DNA of 64,000 bases, taken from the NCBI GenBank assembly GCA_022428005.1, contig JAKMDI010000002.1, positions 1-64,000 of the forward strand, read 5' to 3'. The position numbers and the translations under genes are program-made. The notes beneath the pieces were generated by a model. The model searched no databases. It was not told where the DNA came from and saw only the letters and a list, made by a program, of their open reading frames with translations. Positions 26,876-36,852 of the stretch are shown here, one piece after another (position 1 is the first letter of the stretch; the number at the start of each line of letters is the position of its first letter). This DNA is from Flavobacteriaceae bacterium (GTDB lineage: Bacteria; Bacteroidota; Bacteroidia; Flavobacteriales; Flavobacteriaceae).

Positions 26876-27226
26876 ATGGCGATCATCATTACCGACGAAT
26901 GTATTAATTGCGGCGCATGCGAGCCCGAATGCCCGAATACCGCAATTTATGAAGGGGCCGATGAATGGCGCTACCAAGATGGAACCAATTTAAAAGGCGA
27001 CCTGGTCTTGCCCAACGGAAAAGCTGTAAACGCAGAGGAGGTGCAGATTCCCGTTTCAGACGAATTCTATTACATCGTTCCCGATAAATGCACCGAGTGC
27101 AAGGGCTTTCACGACGAACCTCAGTGTGCTGCAGTATGTCCAGTAGACTGTTGTGTACCCGATGAAGACAATGTAGAATCAGAAGAAGTGCTGTTGGGGA
27201 AACAACGCTTTATGCACAACGACTAA
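26876..27226 (+). CDS. Ferredoxin with two [4Fe-4S] clusters
   Basis: 116-residue acidic electron carrier. Cluster motif I is [12 protein letters not shown] at the N-terminus; motif II is [18 protein letters not shown], with the extended spacing seen in Allochromatium-type (Alvin) ferredoxins. About 50 residues lie between the motifs, more than in clostridial ferredoxins. The C-terminus is acidic and ends in RFMHND. It has its own strong promoter and is 11 bases from ychF. Confidence 0.93.
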   Translation: MAIIITDECINCGACEPECPNTAIYEGADEWRYQDGTNLKGDLVLPNGKAVNAEEVQIPVSDEFYYIVPDKCTECKGFHDEPQCAAVCPVDCCVPDEDNVESEEVLLGKQRFMHND

Positions 27227-27237
27227 CCTTATTTTTT

Positions 27238-28332
27238 ATGAAAGCAGGAATTGTAGGCTTGCCCAATGTGGGCAAATCCACTTTATTTAATTGTCTCTCC
27301 AACGCAAAAGCGCAGAGCGCTAATTTTCCTTTCTGTACCATAGAACCCAATGTAGGGGTAGTCAATGTACCCGACCCGCGGCTGGACCGACTGGCTGATT
27401 TGGTAAAACCTGAAAAGGTAATTCCCGCCACAGTTGAAATTGTTGATATCGCTGGACTGGTAAAAGGCGCCAGTAAAGGGGAGGGGCTGGGCAATCAGTT
27501 TTTAGGAAATATCCGTGAGACCGACGCCATACTACACGTGTTAAGATGTTTTGATGACGACAACATTGTTCATGTTGATGGGGCTGTTGACCCACTACGA
27601 GACAAGGAGACCATTGATATGGAATTGCAGCTAAAAGACTTGGAAACGGTGGAAAAACGCCTGGAAAAAATCAACCGTGCGGCCAAAACTGGAAATAAAG
27701 AAGCCCAAAAGGAATTGGAGGTGCTGGAAAAAATAATATCAGGATTGGAAAGCGCTCAGAATGTTAGGTCTGTAGAACTCAGTGATGACGACCGGCTTTC
27801 CCACGTAAAATCCCTACAACTAATTACAGACAAACCTGTTTTGTACATCTGTAATGTCAGTGAGGACGCCGCTGTAGCGGGTAATCACTATGTGGATCAG
27901 GTAAAAGCTGTTGTGGCAAAAGAAAATGCTGAAGTCTTGGTGTTGGCGGTGAGTATTGAAGCCGATATCAACGAATTGGAGTCCTACGAAGAAAGACAAT
28001 TGTTTTTAGAAGACCTGGGGCTTTCTGAGCCGGGATCGGCTAAATTGATCCGAGCGGCATATAACCTATTGACACTACACACCTATTTTACAGCAGGTGA
28101 AAAAGAAGTTCGGGCGTGGACTATTCCTCAAGGGGCATCTGCTCCCCAAGCAGCGGGGGTTATCCACACCGACTTTGAAAAAGGCTTTATTCGTGCAGAA
28201 GTCATCTCTTATTCAGATTACGAAACTTTTGGGAGTGAGCTCAAGGTCAAAGAAGCCGGTAAAATAAGGGTGGAAGGAAAAGAGTATATTATAAAGGACG
28301 GAGATGTGATGCATTTTAGATTTAATGTTTAA
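27238..28332 (+). CDS. ychF: Ribosome-associated ATPase YchF/OLA1
   Basis: 364-residue TRAFAC P-loop ATPase. The P-loop is [12 protein letters not shown] at the N-terminus and [19 protein letters not shown] is the G3/switch region. NVSE replaces the usual NKxD, which is the known basis for ATP rather than GTP preference in YchF. The C-terminal TGS domain is present ([21 protein letters not shown] and a final VMHFRFNV). Full length. Probably co-transcribed with the ferredoxin. Confidence 0.97.
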   Translation: MKAGIVGLPNVGKSTLFNCLSNAKAQSANFPFCTIEPNVGVVNVPDPRLDRLADLVKPEKVIPATVEIVDIAGLVKGASKGEGLGNQFLGNIRETDAILHVLRCFDDDNIVHVDGAVDPLRDKETIDMELQLKDLETVEKRLEKINRAAKTGNKEAQKELEVLEKIISGLESAQNVRSVELSDDDRLSHVKSLQLITDKPVLYICNVSEDAAVAGNHYVDQVKAVVAKENAEVLVLAVSIEADINELESYEERQLFLEDLGLSEPGSAKLIRAAYNLLTLHTYFTAGEKEVRAWTIPQGASAPQAAGVIHTDFEKGFIRAEVISYSDYETFGSELKVKEAGKIRVEGKEYIIKDGDVMHFRFNV

Positions 28333-28344
28333 TCGAAATAATAC

Positions 28345-28989
28345 ATGCGCCCCAATACACAGCTATTCCTTATAGGCCTCTCAGGTCTTATGGCAATTAT
28401 TTTTGATTTTTTTAATTTTTCTATTGGATTTTACGTAACAAAACCCCTAACGACCCTATTGATTCTTGGGTTTCCTTTGCGTTTTCCTAACGATCTACTG
28501 AAAGACTACTCAAGAATAATATGTTGGGGTTTGTTGTGCTGCCTGATTGGGGACAGTCTTTTGCTTTTTGACTCTTTTTTTCTTTTTGGACTCAGTTCTT
28601 TTTTATTGGGTCACCTGTGTTTTTTATACGCTTTTGTGAGACAACAGGGATTTCAATGGCCATTAGTACCAGGTGTTCTACTGATAGGATTTGCGGTAGC
28701 GATTATTTTCCTTTGTTATGATAATTTAGGAGCGCTGTTTATCCCCGTTCTTTTATACATCAGTGTAATTTTGATGATGAGTTGGCAAGGAATTGCTTTG
28801 CAAAGAAATAATTACCACTTTTCTTCACGAAATATCGGTTGGGCCGTAGTTTTGTTTTTATTTTCTGATGCAATACTCGCTCTGGATAAATTTTACATTC
28901 CTTTTGCCTATTCAGGAGTATTTATTTTAAGCACGTACTGGATGGCGATCACTATAATAGCCGTCTCGGGTTCGTCTGAGATGAAATAA
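28345..28989 (+). CDS. Lysoplasmalogenase / YhhN-family membrane protein
   Basis: 214 residues, almost entirely hydrophobic, with about eight predicted membrane helices. The charged pair patterns LIGDSLLLFDSFF and LFSDAILALDKFYIPF are the conserved Asp-containing helices of the YhhN/TMEM86 family, which hydrolyses the vinyl-ether bond of lysoplasmalogens in animals; the bacterial substrate is unproven. It starts 12 bases after ychF. Confidence 0.85.
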   Translation: MRPNTQLFLIGLSGLMAIIFDFFNFSIGFYVTKPLTTLLILGFPLRFPNDLLKDYSRIICWGLLCCLIGDSLLLFDSFFLFGLSSFLLGHLCFLYAFVRQQGFQWPLVPGVLLIGFAVAIIFLCYDNLGALFIPVLLYISVILMMSWQGIALQRNNYHFSSRNIGWAVVLFLFSDAILALDKFYIPFAYSGVFILSTYWMAITIIAVSGSSEMK

Positions 28990-29026
28990 CCCAAATGTTC
29001 GACAATGCCTATTTTACATTAAAATC

Positions 29027-29419
29027 TTACTCTGAAATAGAATCGTAAACGACCACCTTATCCCAAAGGGCTTGGGCTTGTTCAACAAACAAAAGATGGG
29101 TAGGGTCAACCTGGTAGGCGTTTTGGGTGGCCAAATCTGGAAAGCTAACCACCAAGCTATAGGTGTAAGAGTTGTCAATCACTGGGCGGTTTGTTGGAGC
29201 TGGTTGCCCAATGTGGGTACTGATCACCTGTGGATTGGTCTCCATAAATTGATTTAAAGCTTTTTTAAAAGATTCCCGGTCGGTATTCCTTTCAGGGTTT
29301 TTGAGCCAAAAGAAGACCATGTGAACAAATTTACCTTCAATAGGTGTTGATTGCGCTTGTGCTTTCATGGGCAAGGATACTATAAAACTGACAAATAGGG
29401 TGAGATATAATGATTTCAT
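29027..29419 (-). CDS. Secreted Dabb-domain protein
   Basis: 130 residues from the ATG at 29419; a TTG four codons earlier is the only alternative. A signal peptide (MKSLYLTLFVSFIVSLPMKA, cleavage after AQA) precedes a ferredoxin-like alpha/beta barrel of the stress-responsive Dabb family: KFVHMVFFWLKNPE, then ISTHIGQPAP, YSLVVSFPDLATQNAYQ and HLLFVEQAQALWDKVVVYD. Dabb proteins are usually dimeric and cytoplasmic, so export is a little unusual but known in Bacteroidota. The ligand is unknown. Confidence 0.85.
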   Translation of the reverse strand: MKSLYLTLFVSFIVSLPMKAQAQSTPIEGKFVHMVFFWLKNPERNTDRESFKKALNQFMETNPQVISTHIGQPAPTNRPVIDNSYTYSLVVSFPDLATQNAYQVDPTHLLFVEQAQALWDKVVVYDSISE

Positions 29420-29573
29420 TTTTTTTGGCAATCTATAAAATATTTCTTCAAAAGCCTTGTAAACAGCGACAGTATTTAAAACTTCTCAACAATCAAAGTT
29501 TGAATTTTGTTAATTTCTTTGAAGGCATTGGACCCTTAAATTAATCCTCAAATTTTAATTTAGCATAGACTTT

Positions 29574-31436
29574 ATGGCCAAACCGACCCAATATACCGAA
29601 GAGAACATACGCTCCCTCGACTGGAAGGAGCATATCCGTATGCGGCCTGGAATGTATATTGGTAAGCTCGGCGACGGTTCCTCCCCAGATGACGGTATTT
29701 ACATTCTGCTCAAGGAGGTTTTGGACAACTGTATCGATGAGTTTGTCATGGGCGCAGGGAAAACCATTGAGATTGTTATCAAAGACAGTAAAGTCAGTGT
29801 TCGTGATTTTGGACGGGGGATACCACTGGGAAAGGTGGTAGACGTGGTTTCCAAAATGAATACGGGGGGTAAATACGATTCCAGAGCTTTTAAAAAGTCT
29901 GTAGGGCTCAATGGAGTAGGGACCAAAGCGGTGAATGCGCTCTCTTCTATGTTTAGGGTTGAGTCTGTTCGTGATAACCAAGCGACAGCTGCGGTATTCG
30001 AGTTTGGCAACCTCATTACTGAAGAACCCATAGGTTCCAGTTCCAAACGCAGAGGAACTCGGGTGATATTCGAGCCCGATTCAACGATTTTTAAAAATTA
30101 TAAATACCGATTAGAGTATGTAGAACGCATGCTCAAAAACTACGTTTACCTCAACCCGGGGCTCACCATAGATCTCAATGGAGTAAAATTCTATTCTGAA
30201 AATGGGTTGCGAGATTTGTTGGAGGATCAAACAAATGCCACTGATTTGCTCTACCCCATCGTTCACTTGAGGGGAGAGGACATCGAAATTGCGATAACCC
30301 ACAGCAGGTCTCAGTATAGTGAGGAATACCATTCCTTTGTCAATGGGCAAAACACCACCCAGGGGGGAACACATCAGGCAGCTTTCAGAGAAGCTTTGGT
30401 AAAAACCATAAGAGAATATTTTGGAAAAAGCTTTGATGCTTCTGACATTCGCAAATCCATTATCTCTGCCATCAGCATCAAGGTGATGGAGCCTGTTTTT
30501 GAGTCCCAGACCAAAACCAAGTTGGGCTCTACAGAGATGGGAGGTGGAATGCCCTCTGTGCGGGCCTACATCAATGATTTTCTCGGTACCCAGTTGGATA
30601 ATTTTCTTCACAAAAATACAGAGACTGCTGAGGCCATCCGAAAGAAAATCCTGCAAGCAGAAAAAGAACGAAAAGAGCTTTCTGGGATCCGTAAATTGGC
30701 ACGTGAACGCGCCAAAAAAGCAAGTTTGCACAACAAAAAACTAAGGGACTGCAGGGTACATCTCGGTGACTTAAAAAAAGACAGGCGTTTAGAATCTACG
30801 ATTTTTATTACCGAGGGGGATTCTGCCAGCGGTTCCATTACCAAGTCCCGTGACGTCGACACCCAAGCCGTTTTTAGTTTGAGAGGAAAGCCTTTGAACA
30901 CCTATGGTATGACCAAGAAAATCGTTTACGAAAACGAAGAATTCAACCTGCTACAAGCTGCCTTAAATATTGAAGACAGCATGGAGGATTTGCGTTACAA
31001 CAACATTGTGATTGCCACCGATGCAGATGTTGACGGCATGCACATACGATTGCTGTTGATTACTTTTTTTCTGCAATTTTTCCCAGAGCTGATCAAAGAA
31101 GGCCATTTATATATTCTGCAGACACCGCTGTTTAGGGTAAGGGATAAAAAACAAACATTTTATTGTTACAGCGAACAAGAAAAGCAAAACGCCATTACAA
31201 AATTGGCTGGTAAACCCGAGATTACCCGTTTTAAAGGATTGGGGGAAATCTCTCCGGATGAGTTTAAGTTCTTTATTGGCGAGGATATTCGGCTGGATCC
31301 CGTTATGTTGGACAAAGCCACTACTACTGAGGATCTACTGCAATTTTATATGGGAAAAAACACCCAAGATCGTCAGAAGTTTATCATCGACAATCTAAAG
31401 GTGGAGTTGGATGTAGCAGAGGAAATTGTGGAATAG
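29574..31436 (+). CDS. parE: DNA topoisomerase IV subunit B
   Basis: 620-residue type IIA topoisomerase ATPase subunit. GHKL motifs are [22 protein letters not shown] and [14 protein letters not shown] in the first 120 residues; the TOPRIM domain has [11 protein letters not shown] and [10 protein letters not shown]. The length lacks the long TOPRIM insert of many GyrB proteins, and the adjacent parC supports topoisomerase IV over gyrase. It is separated from parC by no bases (TAG then ATG). The enzyme decatenates daughter chromosomes. Confidence 0.93.
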   Translation: MAKPTQYTEENIRSLDWKEHIRMRPGMYIGKLGDGSSPDDGIYILLKEVLDNCIDEFVMGAGKTIEIVIKDSKVSVRDFGRGIPLGKVVDVVSKMNTGGKYDSRAFKKSVGLNGVGTKAVNALSSMFRVESVRDNQATAAVFEFGNLITEEPIGSSSKRRGTRVIFEPDSTIFKNYKYRLEYVERMLKNYVYLNPGLTIDLNGVKFYSENGLRDLLEDQTNATDLLYPIVHLRGEDIEIAITHSRSQYSEEYHSFVNGQNTTQGGTHQAAFREALVKTIREYFGKSFDASDIRKSIISAISIKVMEPVFESQTKTKLGSTEMGGGMPSVRAYINDFLGTQLDNFLHKNTETAEAIRKKILQAEKERKELSGIRKLARERAKKASLHNKKLRDCRVHLGDLKKDRRLESTIFITEGDSASGSITKSRDVDTQAVFSLRGKPLNTYGMTKKIVYENEEFNLLQAALNIEDSMEDLRYNNIVIATDADVDGMHIRLLLITFFLQFFPELIKEGHLYILQTPLFRVRDKKQTFYCYSEQEKQNAITKLAGKPEITRFKGLGEISPDEFKFFIGEDIRLDPVMLDKATTTEDLLQFYMGKNTQDRQKFIIDNLKVELDVAEEIVE

Positions 31437-34022
31437 ATGGAGGAATTAGAAAACGACCACATACCCAAACATCCCGACCAAGGAGACACCTTAGTCAAGG
31501 TCACTGGCATGTACAAAGACTGGTTTCTGGACTATGCCTCCTATGTAATCCTAGAACGGGCTGTTCCTGCCATATACGATGGACTCAAACCTGTGCAACG
31601 CAGGATCCTCCATTCGATGAAAGATTTGGACGATGGTCGTTACAACAAAGTAGCCAATATAGTAGGTCATACCATGCAGTACCACCCACATGGAGATGCC
31701 AGTATCGCCGATGCCATGGTTCAAATCGGTCAAAAGGAACTGTTGATCGACACCCAAGGGAACTGGGGAAATATACTTACGGGCGACCGGGCCGCCGCCT
31801 CCCGATATATCGAAGCACGACTTTCTAAATTTGCGCTGGAGGTGGTCTTCAGCCCCAAGGTCACCGATTGGCAATTGTCCTATGACGGCAGAAAAAAAGA
31901 GCCAGTTCACCTCCCAGTAAAATTTCCACTGCTGCTGGCACAAGGAGCAGAGGGAATCGCTGTTGGTTTATCAACCAAAATTTTACCCCACAACTTTATC
32001 GAGTTACTCAAAGCGAGTATTCAACACCTAAAAGGAAAAAAGTTTACCCTTTATCCCGACTTTCAGACGGGAGGGATTATTGACGTTCAGAACTATAACG
32101 AAGGGCACCGTGGTGGAAAAGTAAGGGTCAGGGCCAAGATTGATCAATTGGATAAAAACACCTTAGTCATTCATGAGATTCCCTATGGTACCACTACTAC
32201 AGCTTTGATTGAGAATATCCTTAAGGCCAATGAAAGGGGTAAAATAAAGATTAAAAAAATTGAAGACAACACCGCCGCTCAGGTGGAAATACGGGTTCAC
32301 CTGCCAGCAGGTATCTCCCCGGACAAGACCATAGACGCTCTTTATGCTTTCACCGACTGCGAGAGTTCTATATCCCCGTTGGGCTGTGTGATCATCGATA
32401 ATAAACCCCATTTTATTGGGGTGAGCGAAATGCTGAGGCTTTCTACTGACCATACGGCAGTGCTGTTGCGAAAAGAATTGGAGATCCAATTACAAGAGTT
32501 GGAAAACCAGTGGCATTTCGCCTCCTTGGAACGAATTTTTATTGAAAATAGAATTTATAGAGATATCGAGGAGGAATCTACTTGGGAAGGTGTACTTCAA
32601 GCCATTCAAAAAGGATTGGAACCACATCTGACCAAACTCAAACGCGAAGTAGTGGAGGAGGATCTGGTCCGTCTTACAGAAATCAGAATTAAGCGTATCT
32701 CCAAATTTGATATAGACAAGGCCCAGCAAAAAATAGAGGCATTAGAAGGAGATATTGCAGAAGTAAAAAATAACCTTAACCACCTCATCGATTATGCTAT
32801 TAGGTATTTTGATCACCTTATTATGGCCTATGGAAAGGGCAAAGAACGAAAATCTGAGATTAGAATTTTCGACGATGTCGATGCTAAGAAAGTAGTTGTA
32901 AGGAACCAAAAATTATTCATCAATCGGGCAGAGGGCTTTATTGGGACCTCTTTAAAACGGGAGGAGTACATCTGTGATTGTGCCGATATTGACGATGTCA
33001 TTGTTTTTACACAAGAAGGAAAGATGCAGGTCGTTCGGGTAGACAGCAAGGTTTTTGTCGGTAAAGACATCATTCACGCCGGTATATTCAAAAAGAACGA
33101 TACCCGGACCATTTATAACATGATTTACCGCGACGGTAAAAAAGGAAGTTCTTTTATCAAAAGGTTTGCCGTAAAGGGAATCACCCGTGATAAGGAATAC
33201 GACCTCACACAAGGTGCCGCCAATTCGTCTGTTCTTTATTTTACGGCCAACCCCAACGGAGAAGCAGAGATTGTGTCCATCTTACTGAGGAATACAGGAA
33301 AAATAAAAAAACTAAAATGGGATTTAGACTTCGCCGATCTACAGATCAAAGGTCGAGCAGTACGAGGGAATACCGTAACGAAATACAATGTCCTTCGGGT
33401 TGAACTAAAAGAAAAGGGCGTTTCTACTCTAAAACCCAGAAATATTTGGTTTGATGATACCATAAAAAGGCTCAATACCGACGATAGAGGTACTTTGCTG
33501 GGCGCTTTTAAAGGAGAGGATAAAATTTTGTTGATCAACAAAGATGGGGACGCAAAAGTGGTTACCCCTGAGCTGTCGCTTCACTTTGAAGAAAAAATGA
33601 TTCGCATTGAAAAATGGATTCCTCAAAAACCCATAACTGCAGTATATTTTGACAAAGAAAAAGAAAGATATTTTATCAAAAGATTTCTTATCGAAAGTAC
33701 CACAAAGGAAGACCGATTCGTCAAGGCTGAGGGTGAATTGATATTTGTAAATACTGATTGGCGACCTGTTATCACCATCAACTTTGTAAAGCCAAGAGAC
33801 AGAGATCCTTTGGCCCCAATGGAAATCAATGTAGAGGAATTTATTGCTGTTAAAGGGTTTAAAGCCCTCGGTAATCAGTTGACCACTCAGAAAATTAAAA
33901 ATATTGTCTTAAAAGCTGCGCTGCCTTATGAAATGGTGGAAAAATCAGTAGAGGAAATTGAAGTAAATGACCAAGAGGAGTTGGGAGGGACGGGTGAGTC
34001 ACAAATCAAATTAAATTTATAG
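31437..34022 (+). CDS. parC: DNA topoisomerase IV subunit A
   Basis: 861-residue DNA-cleaving subunit. The N-terminal breakage-reunion domain is clear (YASYVILERAVPAIYDGLKP, then QRRILHSMKDLDDGRYNKVA), with the catalytic Tyr in GDRAAASRYIEARLSKFA. A coiled-coil segment follows at about residues 420-470, then a C-terminal propeller-like DNA-wrapping domain; I did not find a canonical GyrA box, which fits ParC. The extreme C-terminus is acidic. Cotranscribed with parE. Confidence 0.93.
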   Translation: MEELENDHIPKHPDQGDTLVKVTGMYKDWFLDYASYVILERAVPAIYDGLKPVQRRILHSMKDLDDGRYNKVANIVGHTMQYHPHGDASIADAMVQIGQKELLIDTQGNWGNILTGDRAAASRYIEARLSKFALEVVFSPKVTDWQLSYDGRKKEPVHLPVKFPLLLAQGAEGIAVGLSTKILPHNFIELLKASIQHLKGKKFTLYPDFQTGGIIDVQNYNEGHRGGKVRVRAKIDQLDKNTLVIHEIPYGTTTTALIENILKANERGKIKIKKIEDNTAAQVEIRVHLPAGISPDKTIDALYAFTDCESSISPLGCVIIDNKPHFIGVSEMLRLSTDHTAVLLRKELEIQLQELENQWHFASLERIFIENRIYRDIEEESTWEGVLQAIQKGLEPHLTKLKREVVEEDLVRLTEIRIKRISKFDIDKAQQKIEALEGDIAEVKNNLNHLIDYAIRYFDHLIMAYGKGKERKSEIRIFDDVDAKKVVVRNQKLFINRAEGFIGTSLKREEYICDCADIDDVIVFTQEGKMQVVRVDSKVFVGKDIIHAGIFKKNDTRTIYNMIYRDGKKGSSFIKRFAVKGITRDKEYDLTQGAANSSVLYFTANPNGEAEIVSILLRNTGKIKKLKWDLDFADLQIKGRAVRGNTVTKYNVLRVELKEKGVSTLKPRNIWFDDTIKRLNTDDRGTLLGAFKGEDKILLINKDGDAKVVTPELSLHFEEKMIRIEKWIPQKPITAVYFDKEKERYFIKRFLIESTTKEDRFVKAEGELIFVNTDWRPVITINFVKPRDRDPLAPMEINVEEFIAVKGFKALGNQLTTQKIKNIVLKAALPYEMVEKSVEEIEVNDQEELGGTGESQIKLNL

Positions 34023-34095
34023 CCACTTGTTTTTACATTTTTTTCAACAACACTTTTATAGGAATAATGTTGGCATGAATGACTGTGGACAGCAG

Positions 34096-34524
34096 TTATT
34101 TTGCATCTGTAACAGTCTCATCGATTTTCTTGATTGTTCCCCGATTTTTGTTGTCACTTTTTCCCACCATGGAATACTCAAAAGTATAGGAATTACCTTC
34201 CGTTGATAGGATTTTTATTTGAACAGGACGCTTGTCTTGGTTGGAAACAGGGTTGATTTTGGTCAGAATGCATTCACAGTCGTTTACCCAACGTATTTGG
34301 GCGGAATCAATTTTCCCCTCATAGGTTTCTATTTCTAAAGCTTTGGTTCGCTTAAAGTAGGAAGTTTTTATTTCTCCATTTATTACGGTACTAAAAGAAT
34401 AGGAACCGGTATGAAATTTTTTGCAATCCCGTTCGACAGAATAACAGGAAAAAAGGCAGAATGATCCCAATAAAAAAAAGGACAAAAGACATTTACCTAG
34501 GCCTGTATATCTCAAAACTTCCAT
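34096..34524 (-). CDS. Lipoprotein of unknown function (often misnamed DNA topoisomerase IV)
   Basis: 142 residues. The hydrophobic segment LLSFFLLGSFCLFSC ends in a lipobox-like LFSC, so Cys27 may be lipidated. The mature part begins RDCKKFHTGSYSF and carries WVNDCECILTKINP and IKILSTEGNSYTFEYSMVG, a compact beta-rich domain. In my memory Flavobacteriia relatives sit next to parC and have inherited its name in databases; the protein has nothing to do with topoisomerase. The start overlaps the end of the upstream XRE gene by 32 bases, so the two are coupled. Confidence 0.65.
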   Translation of the reverse strand: MEVLRYTGLGKCLLSFFLLGSFCLFSCYSVERDCKKFHTGSYSFSTVINGEIKTSYFKRTKALEIETYEGKIDSAQIRWVNDCECILTKINPVSNQDKRPVQIKILSTEGNSYTFEYSMVGKSDNKNRGTIKKIDETVTDAK

Positions 34525-34921
34525 CTTTGTAAAGATACAGGATTTCTTTTGGAGTAGCCTTCAGTCGTTCGTCATTATTGTCCTTCACGGACGTAGCTTT
34601 TTGTTTTACTTCCAGTTCGAGTTGCTCAGGAAATGTTGAACTTGTGTTTTCATCGGAACTGTCTTCTTCAAGGCCGGCTTGTGAAACTTCTCCTTTGGCC
34701 AGGGAAGGGGAGGTCCCCAAAAGTAGCCACTGAAGATCGATGTCCTCAAAAGCATCGTAAACTTTTATGAGAAATTCTAAACTCGGTTTGTTCCTGCCAG
34801 ACAGTATGTGTGACATGGCCGAACGTTGTACACCTATTTTATTAGCAAAAGCACTGGCCGACAACTGATGAATCGACCTGATCTGCTCAATTCTATCGAT
34901 AATTTCATTTGTGTTTAACAT
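34493..34921 (-). CDS. XRE-family transcriptional regulator
   Basis: 142 residues from the ATG at 34921; a TTG three codons earlier would lie within the operator and is less likely. The N-terminal helix-turn-helix is clear (SASAFANKIGVQRSAMSHILSGRNKPSLEFLIKVYDAF, residues about 20-57, quoted here in part), followed by the usual WLLLG segment. The rest is a low-complexity acidic region and a C-terminal YLYKDGSFEIYRPR. The start codon lies inside a dyad TGTTTA-N6-TAAACA, and more copies lie upstream, so autoregulation is likely. It is divergent from an M14 peptidase gene. Confidence 0.85.
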   Translation of the reverse strand: MLNTNEIIDRIEQIRSIHQLSASAFANKIGVQRSAMSHILSGRNKPSLEFLIKVYDAFEDIDLQWLLLGTSPSLAKGEVSQAGLEEDSSDENTSSTFPEQLELEVKQKATSVKDNNDERLKATPKEILYLYKDGSFEIYRPR

Positions 34922-34929
34922 TGTAAACA
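34912..34929. promoter_or_regulatory. Operator-like dyad over the XRE start codon
   Basis: TGTTTA-acattg-TAAACA, a perfect 6-bp dyad with a 6-base spacer. The regulator's ATG (minus strand, 34919-34921) lies in the spacer. Bound protein here would block initiation or elongation, which fits negative autoregulation. Confidence 0.6.
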
Positions 34930-35077
34930 ATCATAAATCAAATCTAAATTATAAAAAAAGATAGGGGCTCACAAATTAAAATACATCTAATTTTTTTTAT
35001 AGCAAACATTTAATTTTCTTTATTAAGATACTCAATTATAATGTTTTATGAAATTATGTAATTAGAAAAACGCCAAT

Positions 35078-35175
35078 TGTTTACAATATTAACCGAAAAT
35101 AGATGCAAAACGTATAACTATGTAAACTTTTGGTGTTTAAAGTTGTAAACTTTCTCTTGTTTACATTTGTAATAT
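35078..35175. promoter_or_regulatory. Cluster of four operator-like sites between the XRE and M14 peptidase genes
   Basis: Four further sites share the layout of the dyad at 34912: TGTTTA-caatat-TAACCG (35078-35095), CGTATA-actatg-TAAACT (35111-35128), TGTTTA-aagttg-TAAACT (35134-35151) and TGTTTA-catttg-TAATAT (35158-35175). The half-sites are imperfect, but the 6-base spacer is kept in all four. The left edges are 33, 23 and 24 bases apart, so the last three lie about two to two and a half helical turns apart. The last ends 11 bases before the ATG of the peptidase gene. The rest of the 34931-35185 spacer is AT-rich without a gene. Confidence 0.6.
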
Positions 35176-35185
35176 ATTTAATTGT

Positions 35186-36253
35186 ATGATATCTAAAGAG
35201 CGTTACCTGTCGCCTGAAAAGTGGGGGTTGATACTTAATGAGCTACCCTTTCAATTACAGACATCGATTATCGGACAATCTGTACTCAACCAACCCATTG
35301 CTGCGCATCGCATTGGTAATGGGCCTGTCAAGGTACTTATGTGGTCTCAGATGCATGGAAATGAATCTACCACAACAAGGGCGCTTTTTGACGTAATCAA
35401 GCACTTGTATTCCTCCGATGGAAATAGTCTATTAGAAAACCTCAGTTTGATGGTTATACCTCAGCTGAACCCCGATGGAGCCGCAGCTTATACCCGTTTA
35501 AACGCTAACGGTATCGATCTTAACCGAGATGCCATTGTACTCTCTCAGCCCGAGAGCACCGCTTTGAAAGGGGTTTTTGATGCCTTTACCCCTGATTTTT
35601 GTTTTAATCTTCACGGTCAACGCAGTATATTTTCCGCAGGAAAAAAAGGTAAACCTGCAACCTTATCATTTTTATCCCCTGCTGCTGACACAGCTTTGAC
35701 CATAACCCCCGCTCGGACTAAGGCCATGCAACTTATCGGCAGTATAACGGGGGCACTCCAGCCTGATCTTCCTCATCAGATGGGCCGTTATGACGATACT
35801 TTTAACCCCAATTGTGTGGGGGATAGCTTTACCGCTCACGGGGTTCCCACCGTTTTATTTGAAGCTGGGCACCATGGTTTGGATTACGACCGTAATTTCG
35901 CCAAAGAGATGGTTGTTAAAGCGCTGATGGCTGGTTTAATTGGTATATCTTCCGAAAAGTACTTGGAAAATTCGGTAGAGGACTACCAGGCTATTCCTGA
36001 AAACGAGAAAGATTATGTGGATCTTATCATCAAAAATGTTACTGTTGAAACCGATTCGGGAATTTTTAAAAATCAAGAACTGGCAGTCATCTTTCAAGAG
36101 GTGAAGAAGGAGAAATCGGTGGCTTTTATCCCAACTTGTTTCGCTTTTGCAAAAAAAATCAATGTATTGGCCCATAAAACTGTCAGAGCAGACGAAGTAA
36201 TGAACACGAATTCAATAAAATACAGTCCTGGAAAAAGTATTGATATCTTCTAA
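35186..36253 (+). CDS. M14-family zinc carboxypeptidase-like protein
   Basis: 355 residues without signal peptide, so probably cytoplasmic. The metal site is WSQMHGNESTTTRALF (HxxE) with the third ligand His in FCFNLHGQRSIF; LNANGIDLNRDA carries the substrate-binding NR pair and VLFEAGHHGLDY the catalytic Glu of the M14 fold. The C-terminal hundred residues are variable. It faces the XRE regulator across the operator array and is the obvious candidate target. Its substrate, perhaps a cell-wall or cytosolic peptide, is unknown. Confidence 0.85.
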   Translation: MISKERYLSPEKWGLILNELPFQLQTSIIGQSVLNQPIAAHRIGNGPVKVLMWSQMHGNESTTTRALFDVIKHLYSSDGNSLLENLSLMVIPQLNPDGAAAYTRLNANGIDLNRDAIVLSQPESTALKGVFDAFTPDFCFNLHGQRSIFSAGKKGKPATLSFLSPAADTALTITPARTKAMQLIGSITGALQPDLPHQMGRYDDTFNPNCVGDSFTAHGVPTVLFEAGHHGLDYDRNFAKEMVVKALMAGLIGISSEKYLENSVEDYQAIPENEKDYVDLIIKNVTVETDSGIFKNQELAVIFQEVKKEKSVAFIPTCFAFAKKINVLAHKTVRADEVMNTNSIKYSPGKSIDIF

Positions 36254-36347
36254 AAAAGGCAATTTAAATACAAGAAAATTAATAGAAACACCTAATTGCT
36301 GAATATAATTAAATTATTTTCCGTATTTTAGCTTAAAACTAACAATT

Positions 36348-36827
36348 ATGAATAAAGTAAAATTAGATGAAGTAGATCATCAAATTTTGGATATTCTAAT
36401 CGATAACACCAGGGTCCCTTTTACAGACATCTCCAAAAGATTATTTATCTCTGCAGGAACTGTCCATGTAAGGGTTAAAAAGATGGAAGAAGCTGGAATA
36501 ATTAAAGGTTCTTCACTCAACTTGGATTATGTAAAATTAGGATATTCTTTTATCGCCTACATTGGGATTTTCTTGGAGAAAACAAAAATTATAGGGGAGG
36601 TGATCAAAAGTTTAAATGAAATTCCTTTTGTAACTGTTGCCCACATTACAACTGGAAAGTTTAATATATTTTGCAAGGTCCGTGCTCATGACACCAAACA
36701 CGCCAAGGATATCATTTTTATGATTGACGACATCGAAGGTGTTTCCAGAACAGAGACCATGATTTCTTTGGAAGAGAGTATCAATGACAAAAAAAGATTA
36801 ATGCATAGAATTTTTAATGAATTATAA
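36348..36827 (+). CDS. Lrp/AsnC-family transcriptional regulator
   Basis: 159 residues. The N-terminal helix-turn-helix spans about residues 8-50 (EVDHQILDILIDNTRVPFTD, then LFISAGTVHVRVKKMEEAGII), followed by the RAM ligand-binding domain (YSFIAYIGIFLEKTK and VTVAHITTGKFNIFCKV). A -7-like TATTTTAG lies at 36324-36331, 17 bases before the ATG. It is followed after 25 bases by PEP carboxylase on the same strand, so a shared transcript is possible. The ligand is unknown. Confidence 0.9.
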   Translation: MNKVKLDEVDHQILDILIDNTRVPFTDISKRLFISAGTVHVRVKKMEEAGIIKGSSLNLDYVKLGYSFIAYIGIFLEKTKIIGEVIKSLNEIPFVTVAHITTGKFNIFCKVRAHDTKHAKDIIFMIDDIEGVSRTETMISLEESINDKKRLMHRIFNEL

Positions 36828-36852
36828 ATTGGATTAAATCGTTTATAACCTA

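Noticed and set aside
29541-29981. 146-residue minus-strand frame overlapping the parE start
   Set aside because: It overlaps the parE start and its strongly conserved N-terminal domain, and its translation has no family features.
30111-30731. 206-residue open frame on the minus strand within parE
   Set aside because: It is a shadow of a well-conserved coding region: no start signals, a composition that is the reverse complement of conserved motifs, and a Cys/Phe-rich translation unlike a real protein.
34023-34095. Terminator between parC and the convergent lipoprotein gene
   Set aside because: Only a weak CAACA/TGTTG pairing is present, with no stable stem followed by T; not convincing.
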